A DNA stretch of 5,654 bases from Gammaproteobacteria bacterium (GCA_027001815.1 JALTLT010000153.1:1-5654), one strand, 5' to 3'; shown: positions 1 through 4,819, counted from the first letter of the stretch. Notes: generated by a model not told the origin, from the letters alone. Numbers and translations are program-made.

Positions 1-160
1 CGCCGAGAGAGCGGGAAGGGGAAGAAAGACGGTTACTGAACATCAGCACGACACCTCCGTTGTCAATGGCGAAATCCTTTCGCGGTTTTATTACCACCCA
101 TCTTCACTGGCTGTCAATTCCTTTCTCCACCAGCGGCTCGACGTTAGAAGCGGTTGAAGC
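1..160. other. No supportable gene; comparatively AT-rich leader stretch
   Basis: Frame 1 is open from the window edge for 12 codons and stops at 37-39 (TGA), so it could be the tail of an upstream gene, but 12 codons are too few to support that. Positions 40-130 are poorer in G+C than the rest of the window, and I see no convincing promoter, RNA gene or repeat in them. The kinase-like sequence becomes recognisable only at about 161, so a rearrangement or decay boundary probably lies near 155-161. Confidence 0.4.
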
Positions 161-376
161 GATGGAGGAGTCGACCCTCCGGAGTCCTTGACCCCGGATA
201 ACCCGCAACCGGTGTTCCGGCCCTTCCACCGGCTTGAAGGCTCACGCAGTCGCGATACCGGCGGCAGCGGGCTGGGCCTTGCGGTAGTGAAACAGCTCTG
301 CGAGGCCAACAGTTGGAAGATACGCCTGGAGGAGCGCGAGGGGGGCGGCACCCGCGCCGTGGTCACCCTCGCCTGA
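161..376 (+). pseudogene. Remnant of a sensor histidine kinase (C-terminal ATP-binding part)
   Basis: Only the end of the HATPase_c domain is present. Reading from 161, a degraded G1-like stretch (DGGVDPPES) leads into an F-box-like VFRPFHRLEGSRSRD, then the G2 ATP-lid motif GGSGLGLA at about 260-283, and the usual C-terminal strand ending TRAVVTLA and TGA at 374-376. No H-box, N-box, HAMP or membrane segment lies upstream. The frame is closed by TGA at 155-157, and kinase-like coding (GTT GAA, then GAT GGA) would need a 2-nt shift there, so the gene looks both truncated and frameshifted. A TTG at 188 could nominally start a 62-aa product, but it would lack the catalytic residues. The motif order and the GSRSRDTGGSGLGL wording fit envelope-stress-type kinases of the BaeS/CpxA kind. 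It ends 9 bp from the convergent mazG stop. The domain identity is secure; calling it a pseudogene is an inference from the missing 5' part. Confidence 0.75.
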
Positions 377-385
377 GAAGATTCG

Positions 386-1204
386 TCACACCCCCTCTTC
401 CTTTCCTTCCCGGGACTTGGCCTCCTCCCAGGCCGTATCCATGGCGGCCATCTCCGCCTCCTCCACACCGAGTCCCCGTTCAGCGAGGATCGCCTCCATG
501 ATACGGAACCGCCGTTCAAAGCGGCGGTTGGCCTCGCGCAGGGCCGCTTCCGCATCCACCTCCAAGTGGCGGGCGAGATTGACGCAGGAGAAGAGCAGAT
601 CCCCCACCTCGGCACGCAGCCGTTCGACCTCGCCGTCGGCCATCTCCGCCTCCAGCTCGACCAGCTCCTCGCGCACCTTGGCCACCACCCCGGAGACCTC
701 CTCCCAGTCGAAACCGACACGGGCGGCACGCCGCTGCAGCTTCTGCGCCCTGGACAGGGCCGGCAACCCCCGGCTCACACCCTCCAGCGCTCCCTCTGCC
801 CCCTTCGACTCCCTTTCCGCGGCCTTGATCGCCTCCCAGCGTCGGGTCTGGTGATCGGCGTCCCTCACCGCTTCGGCACCGAACACATGGGGATGGCGCC
901 GCTCGAGCTTGTCGGCGATGGCGGTGGCCACCTCGGCGAAGGAGAAGGCGCCCTCTTCCTCCGCGATACGGGCGTAGAAGACCACCTGGAAGAGGAGATC
1001 ACCCAGTTCGTCGGCCAGATGGGCCTCGTCTCCCGACTCCGCCGCCTCCACCACCTCGAACGCCTCTTCCAGGGTGTGGGGGGCGAGGCTCGCCCAATCC
1101 TGGGCCAGATCCCACGGACACCCCTCTCCCGGATCGCGCAGTCGCGCCATGATGTGGAGCAGGCGGCCGATCGCCTCGGCGGCCCGGTTGTCGCCTTTTG
1201 TCAT
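386..1204 (-). CDS. mazG: MazG nucleoside triphosphate pyrophosphohydrolase
   Basis: 272-aa protein matching the length and two-domain layout of E. coli MazG (about 263 aa), which hydrolyses NTPs and dNTPs to the monophosphate plus PPi in the cytoplasm and is linked to lower ppGpp in starved cells. The N-terminal MazG domain shows RLRDPGEGCPWD (residues 21-32), the metal-binding glutamates in TLEEAFEVVEA (44-54), ELGDLLFQVVFYARI (66-80) and KLERRHPHVF (99-108). The linker holds GLPALSRAQKLQRRAARVGFDW (147-168). The C-terminal domain repeats the pattern with REELVELEAEM (178-188), EVGDLLFSCVNLARHL (199-214) and FERRFR (229-234). The frame stays open to 1516, but residues upstream of this ATG are low-complexity translation of the hairpin repeats and have no family counterpart, so I start at MTKGDN. 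No Shine-Dalgarno sequence precedes this ATG. It is divergent from rsd and convergent with the kinase remnant. Confidence 0.95.
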   Translation of the reverse strand: MTKGDNRAAEAIGRLLHIMARLRDPGEGCPWDLAQDWASLAPHTLEEAFEVVEAAESGDEAHLADELGDLLFQVVFYARIAEEEGAFSFAEVATAIADKLERRHPHVFGAEAVRDADHQTRRWEAIKAAERESKGAEGALEGVSRGLPALSRAQKLQRRAARVGFDWEEVSGVVAKVREELVELEAEMADGEVERLRAEVGDLLFSCVNLARHLEVDAEAALREANRRFERRFRIMEAILAERGLGVEEAEMAAMDTAWEEAKSREGKEEGV

Positions 1205-1254
1205 TTTGGTAGAATCGAGCTGGAGCCTCTGAATACAAGAGAGGGGCCGATTAG

Positions 1255-1416
1255 CAGGCTGTTGAAAAACACCGTTTTTCGACGGCCTGTGCCGCGGTGC
1301 ATGGATGCACCGCCGTTTTCGATGACACCAAGTCATTGAAAACGTGAGAAAGCCGGAAATCGCATTTTCGGCTTCCGGCGTTGGAAAAGGCCGGGACGGC
1401 CTTTTCCAACATCCTG
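1255..1416. repeat. Five-hairpin cassette, copy 1 (MITE-like, imperfect terminal inverted repeats)
   Basis: About 162 bp composed almost wholly of consecutive palindromes. A: 1261-1270/1274-1283 (GTTGAAAAAC with GTTTTTCGAC, one G-U). B: 1294-1301/1306-1313 (GCGGTGCA, loop TGGA, TGCACCGC). C: 1315-1326/1332-1343 (GTTTTCGATGAC with GTCATTGAAAAC, one G-U). D: 1350-1355/1369-1374 (AAGCCG with CGGCTT, extended inside by G-U and AAA/TTT). E: 1380-1393/1397-1410 (14 perfect bp, loop GGA). The ends form a terminal inverted repeat, CAGGCTGTTGAAAAA at left against CAGGATGTTGGAAAA (reverse complement of the right end), 13 of 15 matching. No ORF of its own. Its left end is 50 bp upstream of the mazG ATG. 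Structure and ends are read directly; the MITE-like label is inference. Confidence 0.8.
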
Positions 1417-1472
1417 TCAGACCCGCGGACAGGGAAACGGTCATTTTTCGCAGCCCCCCCGGGCTCGACCGT
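1413..1472. repeat. Structured spacer between the two cassettes (two more stem-loops)
   Basis: The 63 bp between the cassettes also fold. CCTGTC at 1413-1418 pairs with GACAGG at 1428-1433; this stem shares the CCTG end of copy 1. ACGGTC at 1437-1442 pairs with GACCGT at 1467-1472, and inside that arm AGCCC (1452-1456) pairs with GGGCT (1461-1465) around a C-rich loop. With these included, stem-loops run almost without a break from 1261 to 1627. These stems are short (5-6 bp), so each alone is weak; their position within an otherwise continuous hairpin array is what makes them worth recording. Confidence 0.5.
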
Positions 1473-1479
1473 GCGAGTA

Positions 1480-1634
1480 TAGGAATCTCTGATCTATTCA
1501 GAGATTCCTGCGGCACAGGGATGTGCCGCCAAAATCAATCACCGCAGGTGATTGATTTTGCAAGGGAGCCGGAAACCGCGTTTTTCGGCTCCCGTACTCT
1601 GACGATTCAGGGATGAATTGTTCAGAGTTTCCTG
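1480..1634. repeat. Five-hairpin cassette, copy 2 (same architecture, different sequence)
   Basis: About 155 bp with the same ordered hairpins as the cassette at 1255-1416. A: 1481-1492/1498-1509 (AGGAATCTCTGA, 12 perfect bp). B: 1510-1517/1522-1529 (GCGGCACA, loop GGGA, TGTGCCGC). C: 1531-1543/1547-1559 (AAAATCAATCACC, 13 perfect bp, loop GCA). D: 1564-1571/1586-1593 (GGGAGCCG with CGGCTCCC, extended inside by G-U and AAA/TTT). E: 1597-1609/1614-1627 (loop GGGA, two G-U pairs and one bulge). The terminal inverted repeat is AGGAATCTCTGA at left and TCAGAGTTTCCT at right, 11 of 12 matching. Only hairpin D (AGCCGGAAA...CGC...TTTTCGGCT) and the GCCGCC beside hairpin B are clearly alike in sequence to copy 1; elsewhere the arms differ but still pair. 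The right end is 58 bp upstream of the rsd ATG. Confidence 0.8.
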
Positions 1635-1692
1635 TAACCAGAGAGAAGCGATCGCCAGCCGGCCGAACGCAACCGACCTCCCAGGAGAGCCG

Positions 1693-2184
1693 ATGTCCAC
1701 CACACAACCCTCCGCCCCCCTCCAGGAGCGCCGCAGCCACCACCCGATCGAGGAACTCCTGCGTCGCCGCGGCGAGATGCTCACCCTCTACAACCAGCTC
1801 GCCGACATGCGCCCCTTCGACGACAAGGAGGCGATCGCAGACCTGCTGGAGGAGTTCTGCGAGGTGATGGTCGATTATACCGCCACCGCCCATTTCGGCC
1901 TCTACCGCTTCATCGAGGAGGGCTCGGAGCGGCGCCGGGCCGTGATGGAGCTGGCCACCCGGGTCTATCCCACCATCCTCGCCACCACCCAGTGCATCAT
2001 CGAATTCAACGACCGCTACGCCGAACACCTGGGGGACGGCGACTGGTCGCTCGAGAAGCTGGAGAAGGATCTCTCCACTCTCGGCCTGAAGATGACCGAC
2101 CGCATCGAACTGGAGGATCAGCTCATCGAGCTGCTGCGCGCCCCCCGCGAGGGGAGTGCCGCAGATCGCAGACCCTCCCACTGA
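1693..2184 (+). CDS. rsd: Rsd/AlgQ-family anti-sigma-70 regulator
   Basis: 163-aa, mostly helical, charged soluble protein. Family members bind region 4 of the housekeeping sigma factor RpoD in stationary phase and shift RNA polymerase towards alternative sigma factors; AlgQ is the pseudomonad version, linked to alginate control, and E. coli Rsd also stimulates ppGpp hydrolysis by SpoT. The alignable core is ELLRRRGEMLTLYNQLADMRPF (residues 21-42), then LLEEFCEVMVDYTATAHFGLYRFI (51-74), matching the family's FCQxLVDYxSAGHFxxYE region, then VYPTILATTQ (91-100) and the C-terminal IELEDQLIELL (138-148). Length is close to E. coli Rsd (about 158 aa). The ATG is preceded by AGGAG at 1683-1687 with a 5-nt spacer, which decides this start over the longer open frame from 1618 that runs back into the hairpin cassette. 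It is divergent from mazG and convergent with the 101-aa gene. No clear promoter was found in the 58 bp after the cassette. Confidence 0.88.
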   Translation: MSTTQPSAPLQERRSHHPIEELLRRRGEMLTLYNQLADMRPFDDKEAIADLLEEFCEVMVDYTATAHFGLYRFIEEGSERRRAVMELATRVYPTILATTQCIIEFNDRYAEHLGDGDWSLEKLEKDLSTLGLKMTDRIELEDQLIELLRAPREGSAADRRPSH

Positions 2185-2202
2185 GGAGGCGTCCCTCCCT
2201 CA
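2182..2202. terminator. Possible weak bidirectional terminator hairpin
   Basis: TGAGGAGG (2182-2189) pairs with CCTCC/TCA (2194-2202) around a CGTC loop with one bulged C. The stem includes the rsd stop codon and lies in the 39-bp gap between two convergent genes. There is no T-tract on either strand, so an intrinsic terminator is only possible. Confidence 0.3.
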
Positions 2203-2223
2203 TCGGCTTCCGGCAGATCTCGC

Positions 2224-2529
2224 TCAGTCGCGATCGGGATCGTGGCGCCGGCGCCTGGTCAGTCCACTCAGCTCCAGGGGGATCACCACCGATTCCGGCG
2301 GCTCGTCCTTGAAGCGCGGCCGCGCGCTGGTGTCCCGGCCATACTCCTGCGCCAACTCCTGTTCACGCTCGGAGATGAGGAAGAGGCACTCGCGCATCGC
2401 CTCGATGGTCTCGCGTGAGAGGGGGTGCTGGAGATGGGGAGGGGTGGCGGTATCCTTGATCACCGCGGTGATCACGCCCTTCACCTGTTTGAGGATGATC
2501 TCTTCTTTGGTCAGTTCGTCTTCGCTCAT
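2224..2529 (-). CDS. Conserved hypothetical protein, 101 aa
   Basis: Small acidic soluble protein; I do not recognise a characterised domain. It begins MSEDELTKEEIILKQVKGVITAVIKDT, probably one helix, followed by TPPHLQHPLSRETIEAMRECLFLISEREQELA (residues 30-61), a second helical segment, and an extended basic-ended tail (RPRFKDEPPESVVIPLELSGLTRRRRHD). From memory, similar short proteins with the 'EEQILxQVKxVLTxVIKDT...HPLSxETIExIRxCLxLISxRExEL' pattern occur widely in gammaproteobacteria without an assigned function. A GTG at 2535 would add two codons, but it overlaps the AGGAAG Shine-Dalgarno (2535-2540) that sits 5 nt before the ATG at 2529, so the ATG is preferred. It is convergent with rsd and divergent from the 73-aa gene. 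No cysteine pair, signal peptide or membrane segment is seen. Confidence 0.8.
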   Translation of the reverse strand: MSEDELTKEEIILKQVKGVITAVIKDTATPPHLQHPLSRETIEAMRECLFLISEREQELAQEYGRDTSARPRFKDEPPESVVIPLELSGLTRRRRHDPDRD

Positions 2530-2574
2530 GGTCACTTCCTGGGGGGGCCTGCCGCACGCCAGGGCGGGAAAAGG

Positions 2575-2602
2575 TTGTCGCTGCCCGTTTCCGGCGTATA
2601 AT
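2575..2602 (+). promoter_or_regulatory. Sigma-70-like promoter for the 2649-3332 operon
   Basis: A perfect TATAAT at 2597-2602 follows a TTGTCG (4 of 6 to TTGACA) at 2575-2580 with a 16-bp spacer. Transcription would start near 2609, about 40 nt before the 73-aa ORF. TTGAC (2602-2606) and GTCAA (2614-2618) form a small inverted repeat over the predicted start, which could be an operator. This local drop in G+C stands out from the surrounding coding DNA. Confidence 0.6.
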
Positions 2603-2648
2603 TGACGGTTGTAGTCAACTATTGTACATCACTCCAGGGGTAAAGAAG

Positions 2649-2870
2649 ATGCCGTATTTCGTCTATCGTCGCGAGGGCAACCGCCGTCCCGAGTTTCTCG
2701 AGAGCCATGCCAGGTACCGCGACGCCAAGAACGTGGTGCGCGAGATGCGCAAGTCGCTTCCCGAGGGGGGCGACACCGTCATCCGTCTCGTCTTCGCCAA
2801 GCACGAGGAGGAGGCACTGCGCCTGGTGACCACCCCGCGCGAGGCGCGTCCCGCGGGCGAGGACGCCTGA
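2649..2870 (+). CDS. Conserved small hypothetical protein, 73 aa
   Basis: Begins MPYFVYRREGNRRPEFLESHARYRDAKNVVREMRKSL, continues with DTVIRLVFAKHEEEALRLVTTPREARP and ends GEDA. The pattern is a short beta strand, a helix rich in Arg/Lys/Glu, a second strand (VIRLVFA) and a second helix, so a compact alpha/beta fold is likely. From memory, proteins starting MPYFVY/MPYYVY with a 'YRDAK' motif are widespread in beta- and gammaproteobacteria and uncharacterised. The frame is open from 2622, but the ATG at 2649 has AGGGG (2636-2640) at 8-nt spacing and a promoter upstream, and it matches the MPYFVYR start that I recall for the family. It is followed after only 6 nt by the 151-aa gene, so the two are probably cotranscribed and translationally coupled. 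No known domain, signal or membrane segment. Confidence 0.8.
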   Translation: MPYFVYRREGNRRPEFLESHARYRDAKNVVREMRKSLPEGGDTVIRLVFAKHEEEALRLVTTPREARPAGEDA

Positions 2871-2876
2871 GCCTCC

Positions 2877-3332
2877 ATGGACGAAACCGAGTACCGCCGC
2901 GTCTACGAAGAGGTCAACGAACTCCGTTGCGCCTTCGAGAAGGCGGTGCTCACCCGCCGCTTCGGCTGTTCTCGCCTGGCCCGCATCAACATCGGCGAAC
3001 GGGAGGCGGCGAGTTGTATCCATGAGCCTGCCCGAAACCGCTGTCTCGCCCTGCTCGAAAGGCTGCGGAGCAGCGCCGCCTTCGCCCTCCACACCCCCCA
3101 TGCCGGCTCCCCGCTCCCCCACGCCAAGGAGATGAAGGTGCAGTGCGGGGGGCTGCTGGGCCTGCAGGCGATACTGCGTCCCGACGAGGCGACCACCACC
3201 GGGGTGGCCGATATCCACACCCTCATCGACCAGGCACAGACCCGGTTCGGGAAGCTGGCGGAATTCCCCTACGGGCAGATGGTCCGCACCATCGGCCGTT
3301 TCGAGATCCGCCGGGGACGCCGGCGGAGCTGA
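2877..3332 (+). CDS. Conserved hypothetical protein with clustered cysteines, 151 aa
   Basis: Soluble protein without a domain I can name. After an N-terminal helix (EYRRVYEEVNELRCAFEKAVL) come RRFGCSRLARINIGEREAASC (C31, C47), ARNRCLALLERLRSSAAFAL (C56), the motif PLPHAKEMKVQCGGLLGLQ (residues 79-97, C90) and a C-terminal FPYGQMVRTIGRFEIRRGRRR. From memory, related gammaproteobacterial proteins keep the GC, GEREAxxC, C and PHxKxMKVxCGGLLGLQ positions, so C31, C47, C56 and C90 could be ligands of an Fe-S cluster or Zn; that is inference. C18 looks less conserved. The ATG lies 6 nt after the upstream stop with only a distant AGGA, so it probably depends on translation of the 73-aa gene. A perfect 8-bp GC palindrome (3307-3327) overlaps the last codons. 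Confidence 0.8.
   Translation: MDETEYRRVYEEVNELRCAFEKAVLTRRFGCSRLARINIGEREAASCIHEPARNRCLALLERLRSSAAFALHTPHAGSPLPHAKEMKVQCGGLLGLQAILRPDEATTTGVADIHTLIDQAQTRFGKLAEFPYGQMVRTIGRFEIRRGRRRS
3307..3327. repeat. GC-rich palindrome overlapping the end of the 151-aa gene
   Basis: TCCGCCGG (3307-3314) and CCGGCGGA (3320-3327) form 8 perfect pairs around GGACG, inside the last codons of the gene. No T-tract follows, so it may be a weak terminator, an mRNA-end stabiliser, or the first unit of the palindrome-rich block that follows. Confidence 0.4.
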
Positions 3333-3350
3333 CACTCTCCCGCCACGACG

Positions 3351-3632
3351 CTCCCCTCCGAAGGCGTCCCTCACCGGATCATCCATTGAGCCGGTAACAT
3401 CGTATTTCTCCTGGTGACGCCGGTCCCCCGGCGTCACTCCACGGCAGGCGGCGCTCCCGCGGCGTGCAACCCCGGCGCCACACCAGACCTCCGCGGGACG
3501 CGGAAACGTCCCGGGCCGTGCGTCACGCCGCTGGAGCGGCGTGACGAGGGGATGGGTTTACGGCGTCTCCCGGAAAGGGCTCCCCGATCCGACATTCCCC
3601 GCCGAAGGCACCCCTCGCCGAGTCACCAATGA
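3351..3632. repeat. Palindrome-rich block bracketed by an imperfect ~39-bp direct repeat
   Basis: This fills the 303-bp gap between the cysteine-rich gene and the thioredoxin-like gene, and no coding region is supported in it. CTCCCCTCCGAAGGCGTCCC begins one copy (3351-3389) and TTCCCCGCCGAAGGCACCCC the other (3595-3632); by eye about 30 of 39 positions agree with one gap. Between them lie three clean hairpins: 3414-3423/3428-3437 (GTGACGCCGG, loop TCCC), 3494-3500/3507-3513 (CGGGACG, loop CGGAAA) and 3521-3531/3536-3546 (CGTCACGCCGC, loop TGGA, 11 perfect bp). On the minus strand 3565-3547 reads GACGCCGTAAACCCATCCC, which resembles, from memory, dispersed REP-like repeats of gammaproteobacteria. 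It lies directly 3' of both flanking genes, so it may stabilise or end both transcripts. Confidence 0.65.
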
Positions 3633-3635
3633 CCC

Positions 3636-4154
3636 CTACCACAGCCCAGCCAGCCAGAGCCGCAACCGCAGCCCCCAGCCGGTGGTGTAGCCCACCTCCA
3701 CGAAACGGATCTCCCCTGTTCCATCGATGACGAAGGTGGTGGGCGTGCCCATCACGCCGAAGCGATCCGCCAGGGTCCCGTCCTCGTCGATCACCACCGG
3801 GAAGGCGACGCCCTGCTCGTTGAGGTGGGCCTGCACCGCCGCCTCGTCGCCCGACTGCATGGCCACCGTCAACACGGCATGGTCGCGGGCGATCGCTTCG
3901 ATGGTGTCGTGCTCCCAGACGCAGATGGGGCACCAGGTGGCCCAGAAATGGAGCAGCAGCGGCTCGCCCCGGTAGTCCCGCAGTGAGACCGGCGTACCGT
4001 CCAGCAGCACGGAGGTGAACAGGGGCGCCTCGCCGCTCACCGCGTTGCGTCCCACCCACATGCGGGCCGCGGCGATGATCAGCACCACCACCGCGAGCTG
4101 GACCAGGAAGGGGCGCCAGCCGCTCTTCGGCCGCATGCGGTGGAGGAGGGTCAT
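3636..4154 (-). CDS. Membrane-anchored thioredoxin-like protein disulfide oxidoreductase (ScsD/TlpA-like)
   Basis: 172-aa protein. A basic N-terminus is followed by one hydrophobic segment (about residues 15-35, FLVQLAVVVLIIAAARMWVG), which should anchor it in the inner membrane with the thioredoxin domain in the periplasm. That domain has a TlpA-type entry (SVLLDGTPVSLRDYRGEPLLLHFWATWCPIC), with the redox pair C75-P-I-C78, the insert SGDEAAVQAHLNEQGVAFPVVIDEDG (101-126) and the cis-proline loop GTPTTFVID (136-144, P138). The C-terminal GYTTGWGLRLRLWLAG closely resembles the ScsD group of suppressor-of-copper-sensitivity proteins; CcmG/ResA-like is the alternative, but no cytochrome c maturation gene is nearby. 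The ATG overlaps the stop of the upstream permease gene by one base (TGATG), which implies one operon and translational coupling, and excludes the longer open frame to 4511. Whether it reduces or oxidises its substrate cannot be read from sequence. Confidence 0.85.
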   Translation of the reverse strand: MTLLHRMRPKSGWRPFLVQLAVVVLIIAAARMWVGRNAVSGEAPLFTSVLLDGTPVSLRDYRGEPLLLHFWATWCPICVWEHDTIEAIARDHAVLTVAMQSGDEAAVQAHLNEQGVAFPVVIDEDGTLADRFGVMGTPTTFVIDGTGEIRFVEVGYTTGWGLRLRLWLAGLW

Positions 4155-4819
4155 CAGTGGTTTCGAAGATATCGGGCGTCGTCGAAGGTGGCCACCCACT
4201 GGGGCCGGTAGAGGACGAACACCGTCATCAGCATGCCGCTGACGAACGCCTCGGGGAAGATCAGCAGCGGGAGATAGCGGAAGTAGTTGTAGTTGACGTA
4301 CTCCGACGAGTAGACGTGGGCGAGCTGATGCACCCCGAGGCTGGCCAGCCCCACCGAGCCCATCGCCAGACCGGCACCGAAAAAGGCGCAGACGAAGATG
4401 TAGATGAAGAAGTGGTTGGGCAGGCGGCGATCCACCAGGCGGAAGAGGCCATGGCTGACCAGCACCGGGAGGATCCCCAGCACCAGGGCGTTGATGGGCA
4501 GCGCCGCCCATCCCTCACCGGCGTGGAGGGTGGTACCGACCACCACCAGCACCATCGCCAGGGCGGCGAAGGCCCAGCCGAACATAAGGGTGAGCACGGT
4601 GGCGCCGATCAGGTGCATCTGCAGACCGTCGGCCAGGCCGGCATCCATGCTCCAGAGCAGCATCACGGCCACCACCGAGCCGAGCCACACGTGCAGGTTC
4701 TCGCTGTCCCGCAACCGCCACCACTGGGCAGAGCGCACGGCACGCCACAGCATCGGCCAGAAGAGCAGGTGGCCGAGCCAGAAGAGGGTGGGGGAGAGGA
4801 GTTCGTCGGTAAGGTTCAT
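4154..4819 (-). CDS. CbiM-like energy-coupling factor (ECF) transporter permease
   Basis: 221-aa polytopic membrane protein with about six hydrophobic segments (roughly residues 11-28, 43-59, 69-98, 107-128, 137-160, 183-204). The central LQMHLIGATVLTLMFGWAFAAL, LPINALVLGILPVLVSHGLFRLVDRRLPNHFFIYIFVCAFFGAGLAM and C-terminal FPEAFVSGMLMTVFVLYRPQWVATFDDARYL match the CbiM-like permeases of gammaproteobacteria. CbiM itself is the Co2+/Ni2+-binding S component of ECF transporters, whose metal site uses an N-terminal Met-His; this protein lacks that N-terminus, and its Met-His lies internally at M68-H69. No ATPase or CbiQ gene is in the window, so substrate and mechanism are unknown. The start is placed at MNLTDELLSP because related proteins begin there; a GTG at 4843 would add eight residues (MNAPLSKS). 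Neither start has a strong Shine-Dalgarno. It overlaps the thioredoxin-like gene downstream. Confidence 0.8.
   Translation of the reverse strand: MNLTDELLSPTLFWLGHLLFWPMLWRAVRSAQWWRLRDSENLHVWLGSVVAVMLLWSMDAGLADGLQMHLIGATVLTLMFGWAFAALAMVLVVVGTTLHAGEGWAALPINALVLGILPVLVSHGLFRLVDRRLPNHFFIYIFVCAFFGAGLAMGSVGLASLGVHQLAHVYSSEYVNYNYFRYLPLLIFPEAFVSGMLMTVFVLYRPQWVATFDDARYLRNH

Noticed and set aside
164..180. tRNA T-arm-like hairpin (5-bp stem GGAGG/CCTCC, 7-nt loop AGTCGAC)
   Set aside because: The loop lacks the TTC start, and no acceptor, D or anticodon arms can be built around it; it lies in the kinase remnant.
66..191. 41-codon ORF starting ATG at 66
   Set aside because: No Shine-Dalgarno or recognisable sequence, and it runs into the kinase remnant in another frame.
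566..1339. Long + strand open frame opposite mazG
   Set aside because: Antisense shadow of a strongly supported gene; its peptide shows no domain and mirrors mazG codons.
1205..1516. 104-residue N-terminal extension of MazG in the same open frame
   Set aside because: It is translated from the hairpin cassette, resembles nothing in MazG proteins, and the family N-terminus (short lead, then RLRDPxxGCPWD) fits the ATG at 1204.
1255..1634. CRISPR array or integron attC interpretation of the hairpin run
   Set aside because: The units are only two, differ in sequence and have no constant direct repeat with unique spacers; no integrase or cas gene is present.
1618..1692. 25-residue upstream extension of rsd
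   Set aside because: It begins inside cassette copy 2, has no ribosome binding site, and the ATG at 1693 has AGGAG at good spacing.
2619..3437. 272-codon minus-strand open frame
   Set aside because: Shadow of the 73-aa and 151-aa genes, which have start signals and family-like sequence; the antisense peptide is low-complexity.
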